54,989 nt of DNA from assembly GCA_947589115.1 (NCBI GenBank), contig CANPZP010000004.1, forward strand, positions 1 through 54,989. Reading direction: 5' to 3'. Under the pieces are notes generated by a model that was not told the origin of the DNA, ran no database searches, and worked only from the letters and a program-made list of their open reading frames with translations. The position numbers and the translations under genes are program-made. How positions within the stretch are numbered: position 1 is the first letter of the stretch; every line of letters begins with the position of its first letter. The stretch is from Candidatus Gastranaerophilales bacterium (GTDB lineage: Bacteria; Cyanobacteriota; Vampirovibrionia; Gastranaerophilales; Gastranaerophilaceae). Shown here in pieces: positions 17,475-26,456 of this stretch.

Positions 17475-18228
17475 CTATAATCTTCTGGGATAATCATTCT
17501 TTATCTCCCAGCTGTCATTCATAATTAAATCAAGACAATAAAGATAAGAACTTTTACACTCTTTTAGCAGTTCTTCTCTTGTGTAGTTTGTCTTACTATT
17601 ATAAACTTCTTTATATACAAGATATCCTCCCAATAAGTGTTTAGGGTTCTCTTTTAAGTTAAGATAAAATCTAAAACGGTCACTGCCTTCTTTATTCGGG
17701 TCTTTAAAACCATTAGTATCTACGATAAAATAAAACAAACCAGGTGTTCCGGCATCTGTACCGGAGGTTGATACAGTATCTGAAAGCCCGACAATTTGAG
17801 AACCGTCACCAAATTGAATTAAATAATCACAAAATGAAAAATCATTGCTGCTTTCACCGCATGAATGATTATTATTACTTACCTGAAGATACTTACTTAA
17901 ATATTTATCCCAGAGATACAAAGCACTATATCTGTATTTTTGAACATAATACCCTTCTTGGCTTCCGTTCGACTCGCCCCAAGTATTTCCCCATTCAGAA
18001 ATGGGTGCACCTTGTTCTATTTCCGCTAGTTTTATTGCCTGCGAGAGGGAAGAGTATACTTTTTTCAATCTTGATGCGGTTTCAGTCCTTTTATGATTCT
18101 GCATTACAACGGGAATTGTAATTGCAGCTATAATTCCTATAACAACAAGAGTAATTAATACCTCAGATAAAGTAAATGCAAGCGTTTTTCCGCCACGGGG
18201 GGGGGTAGATTTGATGCCTATTTTCCAT
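17475..18228 (-). CDS. Prepilin-like protein 2, frame broken at a C9 tract
   Basis: Same architecture as the gene at 13926-14568. ATG at 18228 behind AAAGGAG opens MENRHQIYPPPWRKN and stops in frame soon after. The pilin frame, open from the C9 run to 17475, reads GGKTLAFTLSEVLITLVVIG (Ala at -1), then RTETASRLKKVYSSLSQAIK, VDTNGFKDPNKEGSDRF and the tail DSWEIKNDYPRRL. It has no start codon of its own. The span of 754 nt is one base over a whole number of codons; one C fewer gives a 250-aa protein. An internal ATG at 18104 lies after the hydrophobic helix and would give a cytosolic fragment. Confidence 0.75.
18197..18205. repeat. G9/C9 homopolymer in prepilin gene 2 leader
   Basis: Nine G on the plus strand, same length and identical flanks as in prepilin genes 1 and 3. 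It lies between a valid start and the prepilin motif, so a one-base contraction would put them in frame. Confidence 0.9.
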
Positions 18229-18260
18229 GTTTTTTCTCCTTTTCTCCTTCATGACTTCTT

Positions 18261-18289
18261 ATTTTAACACTTGTTATAATTTCATGCAA
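18261..18289 (-). promoter_or_regulatory. Prepilin-family promoter (gene 2)
   Basis: On the minus strand: TTGCAT (18284-18289), 17-nt spacer, TAAAAT (18261-18266). The sequence from here to the start codon is nearly identical to that of prepilin gene 3 although the protein tails differ. Confidence 0.8.
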
Positions 18290-18379
18290 GATTATACAAG
18301 GAATAGAATCAACACAAAATACCGCAAAAATTACTTATGCCGGTATTAAGCCCGACAAATCCCAAACTATATAAATGTA

Positions 18380-18406
18380 AAAGAGGGAGAATAAAATCCC
18401 CCTCTT
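18380..18406 (-). terminator. Probable intrinsic terminator
   Basis: Inverted repeat AAGAGGG/CCCTCTT (18381-18387 and 18400-18406), further extended by near-complementary bases inside. It stands about 20 nt past the nucleotidase stop. The U-run on the minus strand is short (TTTT), so efficiency is uncertain. Confidence 0.6.
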
Positions 18407-18428
18407 CATCTTAATATTCACTCGTTAT

Positions 18429-19991
18429 TTAATTTTCAACTTTGATTCTGCCGTCTTTTCTGACATCAAACGGCTGTTTTAAAGATTTAATATAATCAAT
18501 GGTAACGTCACCTTTTTCAAAGTCATATTTTTCGATAATATCCGAATCTTTACGTCTAAGCATTACCAAATCATCACCGCCTTGGAATAGAAATTCATCG
18601 TATACGGCAGTATACATTTTATTTGCATCAGGATTATTAACATCTATTTTATGTTTATTATTTTGCTTATCAACAAAATACATATCTTTAAGATTACCTT
18701 GAGAATCAACGGTATATGTTAAACCTGATACCTGCATAAAACCGGGTTTGTGGTTTTCGTTTGTAATGGTTTTTGCGCATATTCTAATGGCATCTACAAT
18801 ATCTTTTTCACTGATTTTAACTTTAAGCATTTTATTATTAAACGGGAAAATACTTGTTATATCACGAGCCGTGATAGGGCCTTTATCAACGCTTCCTCTA
18901 AAATTAGCGGAATTAACAATTGCTATATCAGCATCAAGCCTTGTCCTTAATGCATCCGCAACAAAATCAGCCCAAGGATTTTCTTCTATCATATAATTTT
19001 TCGGAGTAGGATCAGAATAATTCAAAACTCCTATTTGAGGCGATTCTCCCAAAACCTTATCCGCTTCTTTTTCCATCATTGTATTAGAGGAATATATATT
19101 TGTATCATTAACATTATTTTGAATATAAGTAATTCTGCCAAGCTCATCAAACTCTAAATTAAGCAGTCCGAAATAGTTTCCGTCCCTTCCCGCCTGAGTG
19201 ATAACAACGGGTTCTCCCGATGGAGAGTAGAATAGATTTTCATTTTGCTGAACACCTTCAACCAAATCATGCGAGTGTCCGCCAAGAATAACATCTATAC
19301 CATCAACACTTTGAGCAATATCCTTTTCCGTTTTAAGCCCCGAATGAGATAAAAGTATTATTTTATTAATCCCTTGAGATTTTAATTTTTGTATTTCATC
19401 CCTTAGCTCTTGTTTTGTTTGTTCCAAATTATCAACTGTAATACCTTGAAGTTTTTCATCTTTATCTTTAATTCTCTCTTCCAAGTCAATAGGCTGAATA
19501 CCGATTAACCCGTACATTTCACCGCTTTGAGCTTTTACGGTCATTGAACGCAATACTTCCTTTGACAATTGTGTCTGATTATCGGGGAAATTTAAATTTG
19601 TTGCCAAAATTTTTGTTTTTGAATTTTTTAATAAATCAGCACATTTCGATGCCGTTATATCAAATTCATGATTACCAAGAGCATGGGCATCAAATCCCGC
19701 AACGTTCAAAAACGTTGCAGCTACGTTGTTTCGTTTTTCGTCAGAACCGATAAAAGTATCTCCGGAACATAATCTTAAAATATCAGCTCCTTTATTTTGA
19801 GCATCCACTCCCGCATGAAGTGATGCCGAAACTAATCTTTGCATCTTCGGCACCTGACCGTGAATGTCATTTACATAAAATATACTTGCTTTGGATTTGC
19901 CGTTTGGTGTCTTAAACCCCTGAGTTTGACTCACATTGGGATTTTGCCCTGCGGAATTATAATTCGTTGTATAATTATTCAAAATATTCAT
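18429..19991 (-). CDS. 5'-nucleotidase / UshA-family metallophosphoesterase
   Basis: 520 residues. N-terminal calcineurin-like domain: FYVNDIHGQ (DxH), LCSGDTFIGSDEK, ALGNHEFD (GNHE), LLSHSGL and ILGGHSHD. C-terminal 5'-nucleotidase domain: NPWADFVADALR, AIVNSANFRGSVDKGPIT, FPFNNKMLKVKIS, VSGLTYTVD and YDEFLFQGGD. Family members release phosphate from nucleotides or UDP-sugars, usually in the periplasm. Unusually, there is no signal peptide; the first ~37 residues are a polar, Asn-rich leader beginning MNILNNYTTNYNSAGQN, similar in style to the start of the AAA protein at 28909. Start at 19991 with GGAAT upstream. Confidence 0.88.
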   Translation of the reverse strand: MNILNNYTTNYNSAGQNPNVSQTQGFKTPNGKSKASIFYVNDIHGQVPKMQRLVSASLHAGVDAQNKGADILRLCSGDTFIGSDEKRNNVAATFLNVAGFDAHALGNHEFDITASKCADLLKNSKTKILATNLNFPDNQTQLSKEVLRSMTVKAQSGEMYGLIGIQPIDLEERIKDKDEKLQGITVDNLEQTKQELRDEIQKLKSQGINKIILLSHSGLKTEKDIAQSVDGIDVILGGHSHDLVEGVQQNENLFYSPSGEPVVITQAGRDGNYFGLLNLEFDELGRITYIQNNVNDTNIYSSNTMMEKEADKVLGESPQIGVLNYSDPTPKNYMIEENPWADFVADALRTRLDADIAIVNSANFRGSVDKGPITARDITSIFPFNNKMLKVKISEKDIVDAIRICAKTITNENHKPGFMQVSGLTYTVDSQGNLKDMYFVDKQNNKHKIDVNNPDANKMYTAVYDEFLFQGGDDLVMLRRKDSDIIEKYDFEKGDVTIDYIKSLKQPFDVRKDGRIKVEN

Positions 19992-20070
19992 AGCTTATTC
20001 CAGTTTACTCTTTACTAATTCCAAAAAACAAAAATTATTTTTTTGCCGAATTTATAAAAAAACTTTATTT

Positions 20071-20712
20071 TTATTTACATTTTTTTATATCCTCCAATGT
20101 CGTTATTTTTATATTTGAATAATCACCTTCCTGAATATAAACCTCTAACCCTTCCTGTTCAAAAAGTAAAGCATCATCCGTAAAATTGCGGTCTTTGTAT
20201 TTTTCATGAAGCATCAGTATTTTTGAATACTCAAAAATTTGAGGGGTTTGAGCGTTCCATAACATACTTCTTTGGGGAGTGGATAATATTTTTCCGTCAC
20301 TATCAGCAATTTTAATCGTATCAATTGTCTTAACAGCAACAATTGCGGCGGATTTTTCTTTTGCTTTTTCAAGACATTTAATTATTATTTCTTTTTTGAT
20401 AAACGGTCTTGCCCCGTCATGAATGATAACGTACGAACAATTTTTACACTCTTTTAAGGCATTGTATACGGATTCTTGCCTTACACTTCCGCCTTCAACA
20501 ATCCTTACCTTTTTCATACCTTTAAACAGTTCTTTGAATTGAGCAATGTATTTACTATTAACCGAAACAATAATTTCATCAACAAAATCCAAAGAATCAA
20601 AAAGAGAAACGCTATACATTATAATAGGTTTCCCCTCGAGTTTATATAATAATTTATTTTGTCCTCCGAATCTTGATGATGTCCCGCCTGCCGTGATTAT
20701 TGTACTTATCAT
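20071..20712 (-). CDS. ispD: 2-C-methyl-D-erythritol 4-phosphate cytidylyltransferase
   Basis: 213 residues; third step of the MEP isoprenoid pathway, making CDP-ME. ITAGGTSSRFGGQNKLLYKL is the nucleotide-binding start (family AAGxGxRxG, here shortened), with GGSVRQESVYNAL, YVIIHDGARPFI, IVAVKTIDTIK and WNAQTPQIFEY following. Length is normal. Its ATG overlaps the thiL stop by one base, giving a thiL-ispD pair. Confidence 0.94.
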   Translation of the reverse strand: MISTIITAGGTSSRFGGQNKLLYKLEGKPIIMYSVSLFDSLDFVDEIIVSVNSKYIAQFKELFKGMKKVRIVEGGSVRQESVYNALKECKNCSYVIIHDGARPFIKKEIIIKCLEKAKEKSAAIVAVKTIDTIKIADSDGKILSTPQRSMLWNAQTPQIFEYSKILMLHEKYKDRNFTDDALLFEQEGLEVYIQEGDYSNIKITTLEDIKKCK

Positions 20713-21677
20713 TATTTACTTTCCTTAAAATGGTCGAATGAGTTTTCTTCAAATATATGTTTTGTTATTATTTCCGTTTTATCCGAGTCTTTAATAATAA
20801 CGGAAGGATTATTATCTTTATTTAAGACTTTTCCGATGCACGTAAATCCTGTCAAATCAAGATTTTGTATATTATTTTCACTTATACACATAACAAGTTC
20901 ATAATCCTCTGCACCCCATTTAACAAAATTCTTGTAATCCAAATTGTTATATTTACAAAAAGATATTAACTCATTATCAACAGGAACTTTATTAATATCA
21001 ATTTCAAGACTGTGCAAGGATTCCTGAGAAATTCTGAAAAGAGCATCGGCTAACCCGTCAGAAGCATCTATCATTGTAATATTTTCAGTAATATTTTCAG
21101 CGAGATACAGAGCTTCATTAACTTTTATTGACGGATTTAAGTGTGATTTTTTGAGTTTATCATTAATAAATAAATAATTTTTTAGTGCATAAAATGCGGC
21201 GCCGCTTGAACCGAAATTGCCTGTTACATATATTAAATCGCCTTTTTTTGCATAACCTCTTGATGCAAAATATTTACTTATTTTCTTGCCTACAGCGCAA
21301 ACGGAAATCATAATTTTATCCGGAGAACCCGTAATATCACCTCCGGAAACCTTAATATTATATTCCTTGCATATATCATTAACGCCCTTATAAAATTCTC
21401 TGATAAAATCATCTTTAACATAATAAGGAAGCGAAAGAGAGATACTGACATATAAAGGCTTAGCCAAATTAGCAGCCAAATCCGAAAGGTTAACCTTTAA
21501 TGCTTTTGTTGCAAGTGTATAAGCATCAATGGTATACATAGAGAAATGAACATCTTCAACTAAAGTATCCTGAGTAATAAACACTCCCAAATCTTCGAGA
21601 TAAGCACAATCATCACCCAGTAATGAAATATCATCAAGCTGATTTTTAATTATACTTAAAAATTCAAGTTCTCTCAT
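20712..21677 (-). CDS. thiL: Thiamine-monophosphate kinase
   Basis: 321 residues of the AIR-synthase/PurM-like kinase fold that makes thiamine diphosphate. Motifs: LLGDDCAYLEDLGVFITQDT, EDVHFSMYTIDAYTLATKAL, NLSDLAANLAKPLYVSISLS, VSGGDITGSPDKIMISVCAV, IDASDGLADALFRIS and WGAEDYELVMC. Complete. No Shine-Dalgarno is present, but TAAAAT sits exactly 6 nt before the ATG, suggesting a leaderless transcript. Divergent from pgi. Confidence 0.95.
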   Translation of the reverse strand: MRELEFLSIIKNQLDDISLLGDDCAYLEDLGVFITQDTLVEDVHFSMYTIDAYTLATKALKVNLSDLAANLAKPLYVSISLSLPYYVKDDFIREFYKGVNDICKEYNIKVSGGDITGSPDKIMISVCAVGKKISKYFASRGYAKKGDLIYVTGNFGSSGAAFYALKNYLFINDKLKKSHLNPSIKVNEALYLAENITENITMIDASDGLADALFRISQESLHSLEIDINKVPVDNELISFCKYNNLDYKNFVKWGAEDYELVMCISENNIQNLDLTGFTCIGKVLNKDNNPSVIIKDSDKTEIITKHIFEENSFDHFKESK

Positions 21678-21683
21678 AAAAAA

Positions 21684-21689
21684 ATTTTA
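21684..21689 (-). promoter_or_regulatory. -10 box 6 nt before the thiL ATG (putative leaderless start)
   Basis: TAAAAT on the minus strand, then six T, then ATG at 21677. The -35 is poor and AT-rich. Spacing equals that at ribF and three other genes. Confidence 0.5.
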
Positions 21690-21813
21690 TCACTAAAATA
21701 AAAAAATTTAATAATGTAAAATCTGTTTAAAATTACTTTTAAATAATTAATGAGCATGTACAATAAATAAGGGAAGGCAACGCAAACTAATAAAGTATCA
21801 AAGCGAGGAACAA

Positions 21814-23211
21814 ATGATAGAATTAAACTATCGAAACGTTAAAAGCGAAATTATCGGAGAAGAAAACGGATTAAATATTGAAGAAGAATTTAATAATTAT
21901 AAAGATACGATACATCAAATAATAGCCGATTTAAATTCAAATAAAGATAAGCCCGGACAAAATCTACAATGGATGAATCTGGGATATAACGAGGAAACAA
22001 TATGGTATGTAAAAGAATATGCAGCCATGGTCGAGAATCGTTTTGATAACGTACTAATATTAGGGCTTGGAGGCTCGGAATTAGGCGGTCAAGCAGTATG
22101 TGAAGCTCTTTTGCCTCCTTACTGGAATTTTTTATCAAAAGAGCAAAGAAACAATTACCCCAGAATATTTTTCCTTGATAATATAGACCCTGACCAAATG
22201 AATTCATTATTGAATATTCTTGATTTAAAGAAAACACTTGTAAATGTTATCACAAAATCAGGTTCAACCGCAGAGGTTATGGCTCAATATATGATACTAA
22301 AAGACAGGATGGAAAAAGAACTTTGTGATGATTACAGAAAAAACGTAATAGCTACAACAGATAAAAACGTAGGGATTTTAAAACAGCTTTCAGACCAAGA
22401 GGGATATAAAACATTTTTTATTCCCGATGATGTTGCAGGCAGATTTTCGGTATTTTCCGCAGTAGGGTTATTACCTTTCAGTTTGGTTGGAATTAATATT
22501 GACGAAATAACCCAAGGCATAAAAGATATGGATTTAGCATTAAAAAATACCGATATTAACTATAATATAGCGGCGCAAAATGCATTAATTCATTATCTTA
22601 TGAATACTAAAAAAGGTAAAAATATATCTGTAATGATGCCATACTCAAGCAGATTAAGGTATATTGCAGACTGGTATTGCCAATTATGGGCAGAATCATT
22701 AGGTAAACAAAAAGATAAAAACAATAACACCGTGAATACGGGACAAACCCCCATAAAAGCAATAGGAGTTACAGACCAGCACTCACAAATACAGCTTTAT
22801 AACGAAGGCCCGAATGACAAAATAATTAACTTCTTAAGAGTAAAAGAATTTGATACAAACCTTGAAATTCCTAATATATTTGAATATACGGGCATAAGCT
22901 ATCTTGGCGGAAAAACAATAAACAAACTTTTAAATGCGGAAGCTGAATCAACAATGGCATCATTAATAGACTATAAACGTCCTAATGTAACAATAAGCAT
23001 TCCGAAAATTACTCCGTATTATATGGGGCAGTTATTATATATGTTTGAGGTTCAAACGGCAATTACAGGCGCATTATACAATATCGATGCATATGACCAG
23101 CCCGGAGTTGAACAATCCAAAAATTATACATATGCTCTGATGGGACGTGTGGGATATGAAGATTCCGCAAACGAATTAAAGCAAAAACTTTCGGATACAA
23201 TAATTATTTAA
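21814..23211 (+). CDS. pgi: Glucose-6-phosphate isomerase
   Basis: 465 residues, the compact bacterial Pgi. Motifs: LILGLGGSELGGQAV, VITKSGSTAEVMAQY, VGLLPFSLVGIN, MPYSSRLRYIADWYCQLWAE and SLGK, then TPIKAIGVTDQHSQIQLYNE with the active-site His, and the C-terminal GVEQSKNYTYALMG with the catalytic Lys. Interconverts glucose-6-P and fructose-6-P. Shine-Dalgarno GAGGAA precedes the ATG. First gene of a plus-strand run of central carbon and envelope genes. Confidence 0.97.
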   Translation: MIELNYRNVKSEIIGEENGLNIEEEFNNYKDTIHQIIADLNSNKDKPGQNLQWMNLGYNEETIWYVKEYAAMVENRFDNVLILGLGGSELGGQAVCEALLPPYWNFLSKEQRNNYPRIFFLDNIDPDQMNSLLNILDLKKTLVNVITKSGSTAEVMAQYMILKDRMEKELCDDYRKNVIATTDKNVGILKQLSDQEGYKTFFIPDDVAGRFSVFSAVGLLPFSLVGINIDEITQGIKDMDLALKNTDINYNIAAQNALIHYLMNTKKGKNISVMMPYSSRLRYIADWYCQLWAESLGKQKDKNNNTVNTGQTPIKAIGVTDQHSQIQLYNEGPNDKIINFLRVKEFDTNLEIPNIFEYTGISYLGGKTINKLLNAEAESTMASLIDYKRPNVTISIPKITPYYMGQLLYMFEVQTAITGALYNIDAYDQPGVEQSKNYTYALMGRVGYEDSANELKQKLSDTIII

Positions 23212-23230
23212 CTTTTTAATTTCCATATGA

Positions 23231-23236
23231 TAAAAT
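23231..23236 (+). promoter_or_regulatory. -10 box 6 nt before the glycosyltransferase ATG
   Basis: TAAAAT at 23231-23236, AAAAGA, then ATG at 23243. No Shine-Dalgarno. A weak TTTAAC (23207-23212) at 18-nt spacing could be the -35. Confidence 0.5.
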
Positions 23237-23242
23237 AAAAGA

Positions 23243-24010
23243 ATGGAAAGAAAAACGGAAAAAGTCTTGGGATATGATGTTGATTTAACTACACTCTCCG
23301 GTGCGGTTGATTATATAATGGGCAAGATAATGAATAAAGAAGGGATGCAGATAGTAACAATAAATCCGGAAATAATTCAACTTGCATCAAAAAATTCAAC
23401 ATATTCAAGAATATTAAGGCATGCGGATTTTGTTATACCTGACGGTTCGGGAATAAAATTAGCATTAAAATTAAAAGGTATTGAGCAGGAACAAATTCCG
23501 GGTATTGATTTAGCACTGGAGGTAATTCGCTCCTGTTCCGAAATGAAATATTCAATAGCATTAATAGGCGCTAAAGAAGAAATTCTTCAAACAACAGCAA
23601 AAAGACTAAAAAATGAATTTAGAGGTATAAATATTTGCTATATGAGAAACGGTTATTTTATGCCCGATAAGGAGGAAGAAATAATATACGCTCTAAAAGA
23701 AGCAGAGCCTGATTTTGTTTTGGTCGCAATGGGTATACCGAAACAGGAAATATTTATAAATAAATGTAAAAATGTAATAAACAATGCAGCTTTTATAGGT
23801 GTCGGCGGTTCTTTCGACGTATGGGCAGGAGCTGTGCAAAGAGCGCCGGAATTTTTCAGGATAATGGGATGTGAATGGCTGTTCAGAACGTTTAAACAAC
23901 CCGAAAGATTAAAAAGAATATATAATACTTTGCCAGTGTTTTTAATTAGGGCTATAATAGACTCAATAAGGACTAACAGTATTTTCAGAAAAAGGGGAAA
24001 AAATGATTAA
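23243..24010 (+). CDS. WecG/TagA/CpsF family glycosyltransferase
   Basis: 255 residues of the GT26 family, which adds a sugar (ManNAcA or ManNAc in characterised members) to a lipid-linked amino sugar for surface polymers. Signature residues: VTINPEIIQLASKNSTYSRI, ADFVIPDGSGIKLALKL, ALIGAKEEILQTTAKRL, PDFVLVAMGIPKQEIFI, IGVGGSFDVWAGAVQRAPEF and CEWLFRTFKQPERLKR. The DGxG motif with its catalytic Asp is intact. Its end overlaps the transketolase start by 8 nt. Acceptor and donor cannot be read from sequence. Confidence 0.9.
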   Translation: MERKTEKVLGYDVDLTTLSGAVDYIMGKIMNKEGMQIVTINPEIIQLASKNSTYSRILRHADFVIPDGSGIKLALKLKGIEQEQIPGIDLALEVIRSCSEMKYSIALIGAKEEILQTTAKRLKNEFRGINICYMRNGYFMPDKEEEIIYALKEAEPDFVLVAMGIPKQEIFINKCKNVINNAAFIGVGGSFDVWAGAVQRAPEFFRIMGCEWLFRTFKQPERLKRIYNTLPVFLIRAIIDSIRTNSIFRKRGKND

Positions 24011-24839
24011 TCAAATTTCCGAATCTGACATAAAAGAACTTGAAACAATCTCAAAGAAACTAAGAAGAGAAGTTTTGATAATGATTCATAATGCAAACTC
24101 CGGACATCCGGGCGGTTCACTTTCCTCGATAGACATATTAAACGTACTTTTCAACAAATTTTTAAAAAAATATCCGGAAGGGAAAAAGAATCCCGATTAT
24201 AATAAAAGGGACAGATTCATTTTATCAAAAGGACATGCAAGTGCGGCATTATATGCAGTAATGGCACACTGCGGATACTTTAGGGAAGAAGAATTATTAA
24301 CCTTCAGAAAACTGGGTTCAAGACTTCAAGGACATCCCAGCAGCGTGAAGATGGAAGAAATAGAAGTATCTACCGGTTCATTAGGACAGGGGCTTTCAAT
24401 AGGCTGCGGAGTTGCATTAGGGTTAAGACTTGACGGATTAAAAAGTAAAGTATATGTATTTATGGGTGACGGTGAAACAGAAGAAGGCAGTGTTTGGGAA
24501 GCTGTAATGAATGCAGCCCATAATAAACTTAACAATATTATTGCATTTGTAGACAGAAATAGACTTCAAATAGACGGTTCAACCGAATCCGTAAAATCCA
24601 TAGGGAATATAAAATTAAAATTTGAAGCATTCGGCTGGAATACTATTGAAATAGACGGTCACAATTTTAAAGAAATATATAAAGCTATAGAATCGGCACA
24701 AAACAGTGAAAAACCGACAGTAATAATTGCGGATACAATAAAGGGCAAGGGCGTTTCCTTTATGGAAAACAACCCGAATTGGCACGGTAAAGCCCCAAAT
24801 AAAGAAGAATTGGAGCAAGCGTTAGAAGAGTTAAAATAG
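24003..24839 (+). CDS. Transketolase, N-terminal (ThDP-binding) subunit
   Basis: 278 residues corresponding to the first half of transketolase. Motifs: HNANSGHPGGSLSSIDIL, RFILSKGHASAALYAVMA, LQGHPSSVKMEEIEVSTGSL and GQGLSIGCGVALGLRL, and the ThDP/metal motif FMGDGETEEGSVWEA then NNIIAFVDRNRLQ. It needs the C-terminal subunit encoded 10 nt downstream. Split transketolases are common in anaerobes and archaea. Start at 24003 overlaps the preceding gene and has AAAGGGG upstream. Confidence 0.95.
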   Translation: MINQISESDIKELETISKKLRREVLIMIHNANSGHPGGSLSSIDILNVLFNKFLKKYPEGKKNPDYNKRDRFILSKGHASAALYAVMAHCGYFREEELLTFRKLGSRLQGHPSSVKMEEIEVSTGSLGQGLSIGCGVALGLRLDGLKSKVYVFMGDGETEEGSVWEAVMNAAHNKLNNIIAFVDRNRLQIDGSTESVKSIGNIKLKFEAFGWNTIEIDGHNFKEIYKAIESAQNSEKPTVIIADTIKGKGVSFMENNPNWHGKAPNKEELEQALEELK

Positions 24840-24849
24840 GCGGCAAATA

Positions 24850-25785
24850 ATGGAAAGAGTATGTAAATCAGTAAGAAGCGTATACGGAAATACATTGGCT
24901 GAACTTGGAAAAGCCAATAAAAATATAGTTGTATTGGATGCGGATTTATCCTGCTCTACCCAAACAAAAATTTTTGCTAAAGAGTTTCCCGAAAGATTCT
25001 TTAATGTCGGTATAGCCGAACAGGATTTAATGACAACGGCTGCAGGTCTGGCATGCACGGGGAAAATACCTTTTGTTTCTACATTTGCAATGTTTGCTTC
25101 GGGAAGAGCATGGGAGCAGATAAGAAATACAATATGCTATTCAAACTTAAATGTAAAAATAGCTGCAACCCACGGAGGAATTACGGTAGGAGAGGACGGC
25201 GCAAGTCATCAGGCACTTGAAGATATTTCTTTAATGAGAAGTATTCCTAATATGACTGTAATTGTACCCGCAGATTCAACCGAAACAAAGCAAGCCATTG
25301 AATATGCGGCATCACATTACGGGCCTGTGTACATAAGAATCGCAAGAACAAGCCTTCCCGATATTTTTGATGCTTCATATAAATTTACTCCGTCAAAAGC
25401 AACCGTAATAAAAGAAGGAAAAGATATTTCGATACTAACTAACGGTGAAACTTTAATTGAAGTGCTCGATTGTGTTAAAATGTTAGAAGATAAAGGTATT
25501 AATGCCGAAGTGGTTAATATTCCGGTCGTAAAACCTTTGGATAAAGATACCGTTATAGCATCGGCAAAAAAGACAAAAAGAGTTGTAACAGTTGAAAATC
25601 ATTCAATTATCGGAGGTTTGGGCAGCGCAGTATGCGAGGTATTGAGCGAAAACTATCCGGTAAAAGTTACAAGAATAGGAACAAATGATGAATTCGGGCA
25701 ATCCGGTTCCGCAAAAGAATTAATGGAGTTCTACGGTTTAACATCAAATAAACTTGCAGATAAAATAATAGGGATTTTAAAATGA
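24850..25785 (+). CDS. Transketolase, C-terminal (pyrimidine-binding) subunit
   Basis: 311 residues, the partner half carrying the pyrimidine-binding and C-terminal domains. Motifs: VVLDADLSCSTQTKIFAKEF, NVGIAEQDLMTTAAGLAC with the catalytic Glu that activates ThDP, ATHGGITVGEDGASHQALED, VIVPADSTETKQAIEYA and VTVENHSIIGGLGSAVCEVL. Together the two subunits link glycolytic intermediates from Pgi to the pentose phosphate pathway. Stop overlaps the ftsE start by 4 nt. Confidence 0.95.
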   Translation: MERVCKSVRSVYGNTLAELGKANKNIVVLDADLSCSTQTKIFAKEFPERFFNVGIAEQDLMTTAAGLACTGKIPFVSTFAMFASGRAWEQIRNTICYSNLNVKIAATHGGITVGEDGASHQALEDISLMRSIPNMTVIVPADSTETKQAIEYAASHYGPVYIRIARTSLPDIFDASYKFTPSKATVIKEGKDISILTNGETLIEVLDCVKMLEDKGINAEVVNIPVVKPLDKDTVIASAKKTKRVVTVENHSIIGGLGSAVCEVLSENYPVKVTRIGTNDEFGQSGSAKELMEFYGLTSNKLADKIIGILK

Positions 25786-26456
25786 TACAATTAAGAAATG
25801 TATATAAAAAATATAAAGATAATTATGCGCTCCAAAATATAAATTTAGATATAATGTCAAGTGAATTTGTATTTTTAACCGGCCCGTCAGGCGCTGGTAA
25901 ATCAACATTAATGAAACTGTTATACAGAGAAGAAACTCCCACATCGGGAACTGTTATGATAGGCAACATAAATATAGCAAAATTACCTAACGACAGAGTA
26001 CCTAATATAAGAAGATGTATGGGAATAGTATTTCAGGATTATAAATTACTTCCGAATATCAGCGTATACGATAATATTGCATACGTAATAAGAACACTTG
26101 GAATGAGAACAAAAGACATTCAAGACAGAGTAACGGGAGCATTAAAAGTAGTAGGGTTATTAAACAGAATGAACGCTAAACCGTCGGAACTGTCAGGAGG
26201 CGAGCAGCAAAGAGTAAGTATAGCCCGTGCAATAGTTAACGGCCCTCCGCTTTTAATAGCTGATGAACCTACAGGTAATCTTGACCCTAAAACTTCAATG
26301 GAAATTATGCAAATACTTGAACAGATAAACAACAAAGGTATTACCGTAATAGTTTCAACTCATGACAAAGATATTGTCGATTATTTCAGAAAACGTGTAA
26401 TATCAATGGAACAAGGACAAATTATCAGAGACGTACAAGCAGGTACTTATGAATAG
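25782..26456 (+). CDS. ftsE: Cell division ABC ATPase FtsE
   Basis: 224 residues. Walker [14 protein letters not shown]-loop [19 protein letters not shown] (the FtsE-specific DxKLL pattern), signature [14 protein letters not shown], Walker [14 protein letters not shown] and the H-loop STHDKD. FtsEX transmits ATP-driven changes to periplasmic murein hydrolases at the septum. Overlaps both neighbours, so it is co-transcribed with the transketolase subunits, an unusual partnership. Identity is supported by the directly downstream ftsX. Confidence 0.96.
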   Translation: MIQLRNVYKKYKDNYALQNINLDIMSSEFVFLTGPSGAGKSTLMKLLYREETPTSGTVMIGNINIAKLPNDRVPNIRRCMGIVFQDYKLLPNISVYDNIAYVIRTLGMRTKDIQDRVTGALKVVGLLNRMNAKPSELSGGEQQRVSIARAIVNGPPLLIADEPTGNLDPKTSMEIMQILEQINNKGITVIVSTHDKDIVDYFRKRVISMEQGQIIRDVQAGTYE

